Of a stretch of 64,000 bases of DNA, positions 26,266 to 36,073 are shown one piece after another (position 1 is the first letter of the stretch; the number at the start of each line of letters is the position of its first letter). The position numbers were made by a program, and so were the translations under genes. Below the pieces are notes generated by a model. It was not told the origin of the DNA and did no database searches. It saw only the letters and a program-made list of their open reading frames with translations. Source of the stretch: JAXLVB01 sp046329195 (GTDB taxonomy: Bacteria; Bacteroidota; Bacteroidia; Cytophagales; Spirosomataceae); NCBI GenBank assembly GCA_046329195.1, contig JAXLVB010000002.1, positions 1,178,001 to 1,242,000 on the forward strand. Direction: 5' to 3'.

Positions 26266-27516
26266 GTGAATAACCAAACACCCCTACTTACCAACGATGC
26301 TACCGTTTTGGGTTTATTGATGCTTACCTTGGCCTTAATTTTTTATACAGCTTCGTTATCAAATCGCTTTTGGCAAAAGTTTTACACTTTTTTTCCTCCT
26401 CTTTTACTTTGTTACTTTATTCCCGGCCTTTACAATTCATTTGGCCTCATTTCGGGTGATTCGTCTAAGCTTTACTCAGTTGTTTCACAGTATTTTTTAC
26501 CCGCCACGCTGGTGTATTTCACATTGGGCATGGACTTCAGAGCCATTGCTCGCTTGGGCGGAAAAGCTATAGTCGTGTTTTTGGCAGGGAGTCTAGGAGT
26601 AATGCTGGGTGGGCCTGTCGCTATAGGGATAGTCAAGGCGCTTTCGCCCCAAACGGTAAGTGGAGAGGGGGCTGACGCCGTTTGGCGAGGCATGGCCACC
26701 ATTGCGGGTAGTTGGATTGGTGGGGGAGCCAACCAAACAGCACTAAAAGAAGTCTTTCAGCCAAGTGACAAGCTGTTTTCACAAGTGATTGCGGTGGATG
26801 TCATCATTGCCGAACTCTGGATGGGTGTACTGATTTATGGAGCGGGTATCTCTCAAAAAATAGATGCCTTTTTCAAGGCTGATAGTTCGGCAGTAGAGGA
26901 AGTCAAAAACAAACTGGAACAAGATTCGATCGCTGGTCAACGAATTGCCACTACCAAAGATTGGATTTTTATTGCGGCTATTGGTTTTGGAGCCACAGGT
27001 TTAGCGCATTGGTGTGCCGACCACATCGCTCCTTTTATCGAACATAACTACCCAAGTTTAAAAAAATTCAGCCTGACCTCTTCATTCTTTTGGGTAGTCT
27101 CTTTAGTCACTCTTTTTGGTATTTCTTTATCTTTCACCAAGTTACGAAGCTATGACCACGTAGGTGCTTCCAAATTGGGTAGTGTATTTTTGTATGTATT
27201 GGTGGCTACCATCGGCATGAAAATGAACATATTGGCCATAGCCGATAACCCTGGGCTTTTTGCCATCGGTATCATTTGGATGTTTATTCACATTTCAGTC
27301 ATGTTATTAGCTGCAAAAATCGTAAAAGCGCCGTTTTTCTTTACAGCAACAGGGAGCATGGCCAATGTAGGGGGTGCTGCCTCTGCACCTGTTGTAGCCG
27401 CAGCGTTTCATCCTTCTTTGGCACCAGTAGGTGTTATTTTAGCCATTTTAGGATACGCTCTCGGCACTTATTGTGGCTATCTGACAGGTTTGATGATGCA
27501 ATGGGTGACTACGTGA
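26266..27516 (+). CDS. DUF819 family polytopic membrane protein
   Basis: 416 aa with about ten hydrophobic segments. The start is a GTG at 26266; the first ATG is at codon 19. GMATIAGSWIGGGANQTALKEVF and ATGSMANVGGAASAPVVAAAFHPSLAPVG are the two conserved family blocks. They resemble discontinuous transport helices in ion-coupled carriers. The substrate of DUF819 proteins is not established. It lies downstream of the RNA unit's terminator, so it needs its own promoter. Confidence 0.85.
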   Translation: MNNQTPLLTNDATVLGLLMLTLALIFYTASLSNRFWQKFYTFFPPLLLCYFIPGLYNSFGLISGDSSKLYSVVSQYFLPATLVYFTLGMDFRAIARLGGKAIVVFLAGSLGVMLGGPVAIGIVKALSPQTVSGEGADAVWRGMATIAGSWIGGGANQTALKEVFQPSDKLFSQVIAVDVIIAELWMGVLIYGAGISQKIDAFFKADSSAVEEVKNKLEQDSIAGQRIATTKDWIFIAAIGFGATGLAHWCADHIAPFIEHNYPSLKKFSLTSSFFWVVSLVTLFGISLSFTKLRSYDHVGASKLGSVFLYVLVATIGMKMNILAIADNPGLFAIGIIWMFIHISVMLLAAKIVKAPFFFTATGSMANVGGAASAPVVAAAFHPSLAPVGVILAILGYALGTYCGYLTGLMMQWVTT

Positions 27517-27689
27517 GGATTTATGTTAAAAATTGAAATTTTTGAAATTTAAAATGACTTTTTACGATTTCACACGTCAAAAACTCACCTAACGTCCCTT
27601 TCAAAAGGTTGGTTGAAGAGGAGTTGGGACTTAAAATTAGATTCTAAAAACTTTCCACAAAAGAGGAAATAGTAATCCAAAAAAATCAT

Positions 27690-27697
27690 TATATTTG
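27690..27697 (+). promoter_or_regulatory. candidate -7 box for the OmpA-family gene
   Basis: TATATTTG fits TAnnTTTG and lies 31 bases before the ATG. I see no clear TTTG at the -33 distance. Confidence 0.4.
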
Positions 27698-27728
27698 AAC
27701 TCCCATCTCCAACCCAAAAACCTACCCC

Positions 27729-28445
27729 ATGAAGTCACGTTTTACCCTTCTCGTGCTACTCTGCACCTCATTGTTTGTTCATGCTCAAGACTTTGCTGTT
27801 TTGGTAAGCGCCTATAATGAAAAAGTACCTGCTTGGTACTTTGAAAAACTAGGAAACGTTAAGGAATCCTACGAACCGCCCTTTTATAAGTATTATTTAA
27901 TGGGCTACAAAACCGAAGCTGAAGCCACTGAGGCAGCCAAAAGTGCAGTAGCCAAAGGATTTGTCTATGCAAGAGTTGAAAATATCACCGCCCTACGGGC
28001 CTTAGCAAGTGGCTGCTGTGGTGTCTTGCCACTCCAAGAGTCGCTCACCTTACGACACGTCTTTTTTGATTTTGACAAAGCAGACCTCACCAGTAAATCA
28101 ATCAGTGATTTAGATAAATTGTTCAGGTACCTTCAGCAACATCCTGACTATCAAGTAGAACTAAGAGCACATACCGATGCCATTGGCTCTAACGAATACA
28201 ATCAAAACTTATCGGAGCGTCGTAAAGAATCAGTAAAGAGCTATCTTTTACGGAGAGGAATAGAAACCAATCGAATCAGAGGAGAAATTTTTGGTGAAGA
28301 GAAACCCATCGCCAAAAACGAAATCAATGGCAATGATGCTCCCAAAGGCCGTAGTTTGAATCGAAGAGTTGAAATTGTGGTTTGGAATGGTAATGAAATC
28401 GTACCCGTGGTTGAAGATATTGTTGTGCCTGACCCGCTCAAATAA
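27729..28445 (+). CDS. OmpA-family peptidoglycan-binding envelope protein
   Basis: 238 aa with signal peptide MKSRFTLLVLLCTSLFVHAQ. The N-terminal part (about 20-90) resembles a SPOR-like fold (GYKTEAEATEAAKSAVAKGFVYARV). The C-terminal OmpA-like domain spans about 108-215, with HVFFDFDKADLTSKSISDLDKL, RAHTDAIGSNEYNQNLSERR and RSLNRRVEI. This domain grips diaminopimelate in peptidoglycan and tethers the envelope. There is no beta-barrel part. A terminator follows within 35 bases. Confidence 0.9.
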   Translation: MKSRFTLLVLLCTSLFVHAQDFAVLVSAYNEKVPAWYFEKLGNVKESYEPPFYKYYLMGYKTEAEATEAAKSAVAKGFVYARVENITALRALASGCCGVLPLQESLTLRHVFFDFDKADLTSKSISDLDKLFRYLQQHPDYQVELRAHTDAIGSNEYNQNLSERRKESVKSYLLRRGIETNRIRGEIFGEEKPIAKNEINGNDAPKGRSLNRRVEIVVWNGNEIVPVVEDIVVPDPLK

Positions 28446-28478
28446 CAAATACAGTTAAAGGATATTTGACAAAACAGA

Positions 28479-28508
28479 AGAATCGTGGTTATCAATCACG
28501 GTTCTTTT
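28479..28508 (+). terminator. intrinsic terminator after the OmpA-family gene
   Basis: AGAATCGTG pairs with CACGGTTCT around GTTATCAAT, ending in TTTT. It lies immediately upstream of the putative lepA promoter. Confidence 0.7.
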
Positions 28509-28509
28509 G

Positions 28510-28517
28510 TATTTTTG
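28510..28517 (+). promoter_or_regulatory. candidate -7 box for lepA
   Basis: TATTTTTG matches TAnnTTTG, 78 bases before the lepA GTG and directly after the preceding terminator. The -33 element is not clear. Confidence 0.35.
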
Positions 28518-28595
28518 CACCTTAATTTTCAAACAAACTACTATCCTGAACGGTTTGAGTTGATTGAAACCTTCTGAAGACTTAACACTGAACAA

Positions 28596-30383
28596 GTGAA
28601 AAACATTAGAAACTTCTGTATTATTGCCCATATTGACCACGGCAAAAGCACGTTAGCTGACCGACTTTTAGAATTCACCAAAACTGTCTCTAAACGAGAC
28701 ATGCAGGCGCAGTTGTTGGATGACATGGATCTCGAACGAGAACGTGGAATCACCATCAAGAGCCACGCCATCCAGATGAATTACACCTACCAAGGTCAAG
28801 AGTACGTCTTGAATTTGATAGATACGCCTGGCCACGTGGACTTTAGCTACGAGGTATCTCGTTCAATTGCCGCTTGCGAAGGTGCGTTATTGTTGATTGA
28901 TGCCTCGCAAGGTGTTGAAGCTCAGACTATTTCTAATCTCTACTTGGCACTTAACCACGACCTTGAGATTATTCCGGTACTCAATAAAGTGGATTTGCCA
29001 GGCGCCATGCCCGAAGAGGTAAAAGACCAAGTAGTGGATTTGTTAGGCTGCGAACGGGAAGACATCATCCACGCTTCGGGCAAAGAAGGAATTGGGATTG
29101 AGGATATTTTAGCAGCGATTATTGAGAAAATTCCAGCACCCCAAGGTGATGTGAATGCGCCATTGGAGTGTCTTATCTTCGACTCAGTATTTAATTCGTT
29201 TCGAGGAATTGAAGTAATTTTCCGTGTCTATAATGGGACGATTCGCAAGGGTGATAAGCTCAAGTTTATGGCCACGGGTAAAGAGTATAACGCCGACGAA
29301 ATTGGTACGCTACGGCTAGACAAAGAGCCCAAAGATGTCATTCTTGCTGGAGACGTAGGTTACTTGATTTCGGGCATCAAGGAAGCAAAAGAAGTAAAGG
29401 TAGGTGATACCATTACCCACCTACAACAGCCTTGTAAAGAGGCCATTAAGGGCTTTGAAGAGGTCAAACCGATGGTTTATGCCGGGATTTATCCCGTAGA
29501 AACCAGTGAGTTTGAGGACTTACGAGAAGCCATGGAAAAACTCCAACTCAATGATGCTGCCTTGGTATGGGAACCCGAAACCTCAGCGGCACTTGGTTTT
29601 GGTTTCCGATGTGGATTCTTGGGGATGTTGCACATGGAAATTGTACAAGAGCGCCTCGAACGTGAATTTGACATGACGGTCATCACTACGGTTCCGTCTG
29701 TAAAATTCAATGTGTTGACCACTCGTAATACGTGGCTAGAGGTAGCGGCACCTTCAGAGATGCCAGAACCTAACCACATTGACCGTATTGAAGAACCCTT
29801 CATTTCGGCCCAAATCATTTCAAAATCAGAATACGTGGGCTCGATTATGAAATTGTGCATGGACAAGCGGGGTATTCTCAAAAACCAAATTTACCTCACT
29901 ACTGATCGGGTTGAATTGATGTTTGATATGCCGCTATCAGAGGTTGTGTTTGATTTCTTTGATAAACTCAAAACGATTTCAAGAGGTTACGCATCGCTTG
30001 ACTATCAATACATTGGTTTTAGAGAATCGGACATGGTAAAGCTTGACATCATGCTCAACAGTGAGAAAGTAGATGCCTTGAGTGCCATTGTTCACCGTGA
30101 AAAAGCGTACGAATGGGGCAAGCGTCTGTGTGAGAAACTACGGGAGTTACTTCCTCGGCAGATGTTTGAAATTGCAATTCAAGCAGCGATTGGACAAAAA
30201 ATCATTGCCCGTGAGACCGTTAAAGCCATGCGAAAAGACGTATTAGCTAAGTGTTACGGAGGTGATATTAGCCGTAAACGTAAGCTCTTGGAAAAACAGA
30301 AAAAAGGTAAAAAACGGATGCGTCAGATTGGTAGCGTAGAAGTGCCGCAAGAAGCATTTATGGCCGTTTTGAAGTTAGATTAA
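28596..30383 (+). CDS. lepA: elongation factor 4 (LepA)
   Basis: 595 aa, full length. It is a ribosome-bound GTPase acting during translation or ribosome assembly. It starts at a GTG, the only start that keeps the conserved KNIRNFCIIAHIDHGKSTLADRLLE. G motifs are visible: AHIDHGKST, the switch I region with RGITIK, DTPGHVDF and NKVDLP. The LepA-specific C-terminal domain ends RKRKLLEKQKKGKKRMRQIG. It converges with the SDR gene one base away. Confidence 0.97.
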   Translation: MKNIRNFCIIAHIDHGKSTLADRLLEFTKTVSKRDMQAQLLDDMDLERERGITIKSHAIQMNYTYQGQEYVLNLIDTPGHVDFSYEVSRSIAACEGALLLIDASQGVEAQTISNLYLALNHDLEIIPVLNKVDLPGAMPEEVKDQVVDLLGCEREDIIHASGKEGIGIEDILAAIIEKIPAPQGDVNAPLECLIFDSVFNSFRGIEVIFRVYNGTIRKGDKLKFMATGKEYNADEIGTLRLDKEPKDVILAGDVGYLISGIKEAKEVKVGDTITHLQQPCKEAIKGFEEVKPMVYAGIYPVETSEFEDLREAMEKLQLNDAALVWEPETSAALGFGFRCGFLGMLHMEIVQERLEREFDMTVITTVPSVKFNVLTTRNTWLEVAAPSEMPEPNHIDRIEEPFISAQIISKSEYVGSIMKLCMDKRGILKNQIYLTTDRVELMFDMPLSEVVFDFFDKLKTISRGYASLDYQYIGFRESDMVKLDIMLNSEKVDALSAIVHREKAYEWGKRLCEKLRELLPRQMFEIAIQAAIGQKIIARETVKAMRKDVLAKCYGGDISRKRKLLEKQKKGKKRMRQIGSVEVPQEAFMAVLKLD

Positions 30384-30384
30384 G

Positions 30385-31170
30385 CTATTTAGCTGTCCAA
30401 CCGCCATCAACAGTAAGCATCGAACCCACCATATAGGTTGCCGCATCGCTGGCCAAGAAAATAGCTGCTCCTTGGATTTCACGGAGTAGTCCCCAACGTC
30501 CCAGCGCTGTGGCACCTACCACAAAATTCTTCGCTTCATCAGTATCAGCAATTGGCACATTCATTTCAGTCAAAAATGGGCCTGGGCAAATTGCATTGAC
30601 ATTGATGTTAAATGGAGCTAACTCTAAGGCTAATGCTCGTGTCATCTGCACCACAGCCCCTTTGCTGGCTGTATAAGGGGTACGATTCGCTAAACCTACC
30701 AATCCTAAGGTGCTGGCTAAATTGATGATACTTCCTCGTTTGCGTTCTTTCATGTGAGGTACTACCGCCCTAGAGCACAGCCAAGTACCGTTCACATTGA
30801 CATCTAACACTTTCTTGAAGTCTTCGGGGCTTACTTCGTCAATAGCACCTCGAATATTGATGCCTGCGCTGTTGATGAGAATATCAATTTTTCCCCACTC
30901 CCCAATTGCAGCTTGTACCATTGCTTCGGTTTCGGGTAATTGGGTAATATCGGCGGCATAAGAAAGTACCGTTCCACCAAAATCCTCTCGTAAAGTCTGA
31001 GCAGCCCAAGCCCCTTCTTCTGCATTGCGATTAACCAACATTAGCGAAGCACCGGCGGAGGCCAAGCCAGCAGCCATGGCCAAGCCTAAGCCTTTTGAAC
31101 CACCCGTAATGATGGCGGTTTTGCCTGTTAAATCAAATTGCTTTATACCGGGTAAAATTTCTCTTTCCAT
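30385..31170 (-). CDS. SDR family NAD(P)-dependent oxidoreductase (gluconate 5-dehydrogenase-like)
   Basis: 261 aa. A classical short-chain dehydrogenase: cofactor motif TGGSKGLGLA, NSAG at the end of beta 4, the catalytic Ser in NLASTLGLVG, and Tyr and Lys in YTASKGAV. VNAICPGPFLTEM and the C-terminal MVGSMLTVDGGW are typical of sugar or polyol dehydrogenases of the KduD/gluconate type. Substrate is inferred from the family and from the sugar-epimerase neighbour upstream on the same strand. Confidence 0.88.
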   Translation of the reverse strand: MEREILPGIKQFDLTGKTAIITGGSKGLGLAMAAGLASAGASLMLVNRNAEEGAWAAQTLREDFGGTVLSYAADITQLPETEAMVQAAIGEWGKIDILINSAGINIRGAIDEVSPEDFKKVLDVNVNGTWLCSRAVVPHMKERKRGSIINLASTLGLVGLANRTPYTASKGAVVQMTRALALELAPFNINVNAICPGPFLTEMNVPIADTDEAKNFVVGATALGRWGLLREIQGAAIFLASDAATYMVGSMLTVDGGWTAK

Positions 31171-31265
31171 GAAACGGGGATTGGTTAATGAATTATTGGT
31201 TGATAGTGTAGCTACAGAATACTCGTAATGATGCTACCTACCAATCGTTATGAGGTTATTGTCAT

Positions 31266-32312
31266 TCAAAGACTCAATTTCTTCTTGCTGAAGTCTAAGC
31301 ACTGTAGGATATTTTTTTCTTCTAAGGCCAATTTATCTTCAGCATTGAGGCCAGAAACTCGTGGTAAGGCTGACGAGTATTTTTGTTTTCTCACCATTTT
31401 CAAGGTTCGAGCCAACTCTTTGCCTGAAAGGTTGTCGAACGTTGCCCAATACTCTTGACGTAAACAAGGGATTTCCAAGGGGTCACGAGTAATCATTTCT
31501 AAATTGAAAGTAACTTTCGGATTGTGCTTCTTGCATATCGAAACTATCCCTGCTAAATCTAAGATTCCCTGACCCATGGGCACTTCTGACAACAAAAAGC
31601 CATCCGAATATTCCTCAACGGCCATATCCTTTACATGGGTGCTCATTACATAGGGCGCTAGGGTTTGGGTGACTTCCATGGGGTCTTCTAACAGGGCGAT
31701 GCTATTGCCAAAATCAAAAGTAACCCCTATCCATTCGCTATCCAACTGTTTCAAAATGGTAGCTAATTCATTGGCAAGCCAATCTTTATGGTTTTCGATG
31801 CCTAACTTCATTTTGTATTTCCGCAGGATTGGTTCTGCCAACTGAAGCCAATCGAGGGCATTTTTCTTGAAATCTTGAAATTCTTGTAAAGCATGAAACG
31901 TTTCATATCGGCGCCCACCCGAGCAAACGGTACGGAGTAGCTGGGCTCCTGCTTCTTTGGCATTTTTGACGTCTTGTTCAAAACTGGCTACTTCTTCAGG
32001 CTTTTTGGGTAAAGCGATAGAGCCTTCTAAGTACAGGCCCATTTTTTCTCGACGATCTCTGATTTTTTTTACAAAATCAGAAGTCCAACCTGTTACACCA
32101 ACCTGAACACCCCCTGCACCAATCTGAGAACAATGCTCCAGCAATTCTATTGCATTTTGGAAACCTGGGTAACGTTTGCTTTCCACTTTTGAATTCCACC
32201 TAGTCCAATACGAATGGACCACTACGCCCATTGGTGTATTGGCAAACGTGGTGGACAAGTTGATGGCAGCCAAACCAAGGCTTGTGTTTTGTATAAATTG
32301 GCGCCTGTTCAT
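31266..32312 (-). CDS. secreted sugar phosphate isomerase/epimerase-like TIM barrel protein
   Basis: 348 aa. The N-terminus MNRRQFIQNTSLGLAAINLS is a twin-arginine-type signal, so the protein is probably exported folded. The rest fits the xylose isomerase-like TIM barrel (AP endonuclease 2) family: LGIENHKDWLANELATIL, VTFDFGNSIALLEDP, MSTHVKDMAVEEY and FNLEMITRDPLEIP place the metal-binding Glu, Asp, His and Glu. It sits between the SDR gene and the large cytochrome c-type protein on one strand. It probably isomerises a sugar acid or polyol in the periplasm. Confidence 0.85.
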   Translation of the reverse strand: MNRRQFIQNTSLGLAAINLSTTFANTPMGVVVHSYWTRWNSKVESKRYPGFQNAIELLEHCSQIGAGGVQVGVTGWTSDFVKKIRDRREKMGLYLEGSIALPKKPEEVASFEQDVKNAKEAGAQLLRTVCSGGRRYETFHALQEFQDFKKNALDWLQLAEPILRKYKMKLGIENHKDWLANELATILKQLDSEWIGVTFDFGNSIALLEDPMEVTQTLAPYVMSTHVKDMAVEEYSDGFLLSEVPMGQGILDLAGIVSICKKHNPKVTFNLEMITRDPLEIPCLRQEYWATFDNLSGKELARTLKMVRKQKYSSALPRVSGLNAEDKLALEEKNILQCLDFSKKKLSL

Positions 32313-32465
32313 GGTTAGAATTGGTTACTGGTAGATGGTGTACTGGTTTATTAGTAGAGTGGTAAGTAATTGATCAAAAATAATTTATATTATTCCAAAA
32401 TCACCCCCTTAAACCACTGATTATTAGATTTTTACAATTATCCATTAACAGATAACTATTAATAC

Positions 32466-35018
32466 TTATTTGTCCTTCGTATTGGCTACATACTGATTCA
32501 GTTCGGTGGCGGTCCAAGGAATCACCCGCCCTTGCGAGGTATGCCGGGTTTTGCCAACAATTCCTTTGGTGGTAGGACCGGCATTATTTCCCCATTCGTT
32601 GCGGATATAAGTCAAAATGGCAGTAATTGCGCCATCGTCCATAGTTGAATGAGCAGGCATCACTGGCAGAATTTCGGGGGCATCGTAAAGTTTCCCTGCT
32701 ACATCAAGTGGACCTTCCATTCCATGAAGTACAATCAAGGCCAAGCGTTTTTCGTCTCCCAAGACCCAAGCCGACTCTCGTAATGGAGGTGCAAAACGGT
32801 TGAGTCCTTCGCCATCAGTGCCGTGACATCCCGCACAGGTAGTGAGGTAATGCTGGCGCCCTAAAGCAAAAAGTTGTTGTTGTTCTTCTGGTAATGGATT
32901 CTGTTGCAAATTCACCGCTTGAGCTACATGCCCCGGCCATTCAAAAGATGCCAACACTGCCATCATTTTAGACTGAGCGATTGGGTCTTTTTCGGTTCGG
33001 GTAGCAAGAGCTGGTGCTTCTTCTAGGCGAATCGGTCTATTCTTTCGGTTTTTACCTTGAATCGCTAAGGCCGTCAAAATGGTCTTTTGTTGCCAACTAT
33101 ATGAGCTTTTTTCTACATCCAACTGATTCAATAAAGCTTGTAATTCACTTGAGTTACGTTTTTTATATATGGCTGTTATTAGAGCTTCTAAAAAAATCTC
33201 TTTTTCCGGCTGATGCTGTTTCCACAAAGAATTTACTTGAATTTTCTTCAAAAAGGCAAACTCTTGGTCTTGCAAACTACTCATGACCGCATCACGTATA
33301 AGAGGGTACGTTCCATAATTTTCTAAAATTCCTCCCAACATTGGCAACGAGGCTTCGGGTTGCAATACATAAGCAGACAAGGCCAGTTGCAAGGCTTGGG
33401 ATGGGGAAGTTTTTTTCCACATCAAAGACACTACAGCTCCTAACTTTTCTTGAACCGAATGTTCTTGTAAAGCCCTCGACTCCAACAAACGCAAGGCCGT
33501 TGTGCTCAATAAGTTATTGGTGTCTGCTAACATTGTAAATAAAAGCTCAGTACTATTGGCTTTTAGTCCTTCTAAGGTCCATAGGGCATGAAAACGCCCC
33601 AACGTACTTCCCCCTTTTAATGCAAGGTTACTGAGCATAGCGATGCTTTGCTTGTCGTTGCGCTCTACCAAAAGTCGCTGTGCTAGGTCTCGATACCAGC
33701 CGTTTTCGTGCGAGAGTAAGTTGACTAAGCTTGCAGTTGTAGCTTTTGACAACAGAACTGGCTTAGGCAGTGTCTTTTTTTCGGGTACTATGCGCCAAAT
33801 TCTTCCTCGATTGACCGGTAACACCAACTTTCGTTTGAGCGTCTGCTCCCGCAAATAAGGCGTTACGTATGCCCCATGCTGAATTAACCCTCTGTACATA
33901 TCGGCCACATATAGCGCACCATCAGGGCCCGAGGTTAGGTAAACAGGCCTGAAACGCTCATCAGTAGAGGCCAAAAATTCTTGGCCGGGGTGAGGGTCAA
34001 AAGCAGACAGGATAAAGCCTTTTTTTTCGACCACATTGCGTTTGATTAAATTCCCGGATGGTTCACAAACAAAGGCATTCCCTTGATAATCAACTGGAAA
34101 TACTGAACCTCGGTACACCCAAGGTGAACAAGCTGCTGTAAATTCTTGCAACCGCCCCGAGGCATCTAATGTACCGGGAATATAACCTCTATTGACGGCA
34201 GGATTGGGGCGAATGGGATAGACCCGACGGTCGAGAGTAAGGCCGTGGTCAATACCCGAAGTGGGGATGTGGTGTTTGTTTCGGTTCAGATAATTGGGCG
34301 GTACCAAGTCGGCATGAAGTTGCGACCAGTTGTAATTGTAGAACAGATGCCCTTCATCGTCGTGGCTCATGCCCCACTGCCCTCTAAACTCCGTACTGTC
34401 ACGCACCCAGCGCTTGCCCTCTAGGCGGTAGCGCAAGCGAGACTTGGCACTGTAATACCAATTGTCCACTCCACGCCAAAGACCGTTATCTGTATGCTCG
34501 GGTAGTCCATTGAGTGCGTATGTAGAATCTATCCGAATTTTGCGTTCGGCTTTGAGGTCGCCATTGGCATCCTGAGCAAACCAAAGCGCATTACGTTCGG
34601 CCACCAAGGCCCCACCTTTTACCAGAGTCAACGCCCTAGGCATCACCAGTTTATCTAAAAAGACAGTATTGGCGTCCATTTTTCCATCGCCATTCTTGTC
34701 TTCTAACACAGAAATACGCCCCACGGGTTGGTTTTCGCCTTCGCCATCAATGGTAGGCATAAAGCCCCGCATCTCAACTACCCACAAACGCCCGTCAGGG
34801 TCGAAGGTCATCACGACGGGGTCTTGAATCATTGGCTCTGAGGCCACTAATTCTACTTTAAACCCAGGCTCTACTTGAAAGGTGGCTAGTTCATCTTGAG
34901 GAGACTTGGGAGGTGACGGACCTTCGTCATCTCCAAAACTCATTAACCCCCAAAGCAATACACTAATGCTGCCAATCAGGAAGGTTCTTTTCAGTAAAAA
35001 GCCAACACGTTGCCCCAT
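32466..35018 (-). CDS. PVC-type heme-binding dehydrogenase-like protein (NHL/beta-propeller + HEAT + cytochrome c)
   Basis: 850 aa with an N-terminal hydrophobic signal or anchor (residues about 9-27). Order: an N-terminal six-blade propeller starting at FQVEPGFKVELVASEPMIQDPV and including PDGRLWVVEMRGF and SGPDGALYVADMYRG; helical repeats at about 420-690; then a c-type cytochrome domain with CAGCH at 728-732 and a likely Met ligand in PVMPAHSTM. Homologs are called membrane-bound dehydrogenases, but few have known substrates. With the epimerase and SDR it forms a likely periplasmic sugar oxidation unit. It is divergent from cas6 (156 bases between starts). Confidence 0.87.
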   Translation of the reverse strand: MGQRVGFLLKRTFLIGSISVLLWGLMSFGDDEGPSPPKSPQDELATFQVEPGFKVELVASEPMIQDPVVMTFDPDGRLWVVEMRGFMPTIDGEGENQPVGRISVLEDKNGDGKMDANTVFLDKLVMPRALTLVKGGALVAERNALWFAQDANGDLKAERKIRIDSTYALNGLPEHTDNGLWRGVDNWYYSAKSRLRYRLEGKRWVRDSTEFRGQWGMSHDDEGHLFYNYNWSQLHADLVPPNYLNRNKHHIPTSGIDHGLTLDRRVYPIRPNPAVNRGYIPGTLDASGRLQEFTAACSPWVYRGSVFPVDYQGNAFVCEPSGNLIKRNVVEKKGFILSAFDPHPGQEFLASTDERFRPVYLTSGPDGALYVADMYRGLIQHGAYVTPYLREQTLKRKLVLPVNRGRIWRIVPEKKTLPKPVLLSKATTASLVNLLSHENGWYRDLAQRLLVERNDKQSIAMLSNLALKGGSTLGRFHALWTLEGLKANSTELLFTMLADTNNLLSTTALRLLESRALQEHSVQEKLGAVVSLMWKKTSPSQALQLALSAYVLQPEASLPMLGGILENYGTYPLIRDAVMSSLQDQEFAFLKKIQVNSLWKQHQPEKEIFLEALITAIYKKRNSSELQALLNQLDVEKSSYSWQQKTILTALAIQGKNRKNRPIRLEEAPALATRTEKDPIAQSKMMAVLASFEWPGHVAQAVNLQQNPLPEEQQQLFALGRQHYLTTCAGCHGTDGEGLNRFAPPLRESAWVLGDEKRLALIVLHGMEGPLDVAGKLYDAPEILPVMPAHSTMDDGAITAILTYIRNEWGNNAGPTTKGIVGKTRHTSQGRVIPWTATELNQYVANTKDK

Positions 35019-35173
35019 TACTTGATTTTTTCATAGTTTTTACAAATATAATGAAACAACACAAGGTTTTTTGTCCTGTGCTTGGGTATCCTGAAACTTT
35101 GAAAAAAATGCGGCTTTTTCTTGATTTTAATTTTTTTTCTCCTCATTTTTAAGTTCGATATACCACTTCCCTT

Positions 35174-35983
35174 ATGCGATTCAAACTTATTTTGCGACCT
35201 CTCCGTGAGCGTCAGCGATTATTATTCAACTACCAGTATCCACTTCAGGCGTGGCTATATAAAATCCTTAGCCATGCCGATGAAGCATACGCTCACTTTT
35301 TGCACCAACAAGGCTATGGTCTTGCCGATGGCCTCAAAACCTTCAAACATTTTACGTTTTCGTCGTTGGTAATTCCTAAAACAGAACCTATTCAAAAGGG
35401 TGATGATTGCATGGTCATTCGTTCAGAAACCATCAGTCTCACCGTGTCTTTTTATGTAGAAGAAGCAGCCGAGAGGTTTGTAGTAGGTCTTTTTCAAGAT
35501 CAACGGCTTAGTATTTACAACCCTACTTACCAAGCCGATTTCATTGTAGAACGGGTCGAAAGCCTCCCCCCTATCAGCATACGCCAATCTATGATTTTTC
35601 AAACCATTTCTCCTATGGTGGTGGCTGAAAAAGAAGCTAGAAAAGACAACTACTTAGCGCCAACAGATGAGGCATTTTCTGCTTTTTTTGCTTTAAATCT
35701 ATTAGATAAATACCGAAGCGTATATCCTGAGCAACTCCCGCAGATGGATGCTCAAACTGCCAGTAAACTCATTCGTTTTAGTTTGTTATCGGCTCCAGAG
35801 CATCTCAAAATGCGAGGTTTTACCATAAAAGAAGGCAAAAGCACTACTCAAACCAAAGTAATTGGCTATCTCAATTTTAAATTTTCGGTAGAAGCCCCTC
35901 CTCCAATCATCGAAGTAGGCTACTACTCTGGTTTTGGGCGCTATAATGCAATGGGATGCGGTTGTGTAGAGGTAGTACCGTAG
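35174..35983 (+). CDS. cas6: CRISPR endoribonuclease Cas6
   Basis: 269 aa. It cuts the CRISPR transcript within each repeat to release crRNAs; the repeat ends in ATTGAAAT, an ordinary 8-nt 5' handle for such systems. Tandem RAMP folds are implied. The C-terminal glycine-rich motif GYYSGFGRYNAMGCGCVEV is diagnostic for the family. His residues in LSHADEAYAHFLH are candidates for catalysis. G+C content is close to the upstream chromosomal genes and higher than in cas3-cas5. It is the first gene of the locus, followed by the WYL regulator after 90 bases. Confidence 0.95.
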   Translation: MRFKLILRPLRERQRLLFNYQYPLQAWLYKILSHADEAYAHFLHQQGYGLADGLKTFKHFTFSSLVIPKTEPIQKGDDCMVIRSETISLTVSFYVEEAAERFVVGLFQDQRLSIYNPTYQADFIVERVESLPPISIRQSMIFQTISPMVVAEKEARKDNYLAPTDEAFSAFFALNLLDKYRSVYPEQLPQMDAQTASKLIRFSLLSAPEHLKMRGFTIKEGKSTTQTKVIGYLNFKFSVEAPPPIIEVGYYSGFGRYNAMGCGCVEVVP

Positions 35984-36073
35984 GCTCTGTAAGGATAAAC
36001 TATTGCAATAGCCAATCGCTCAAAAAGAGTTATCGGCCCTAATTTAGGATAATGATATGACTATCTGATAGCT

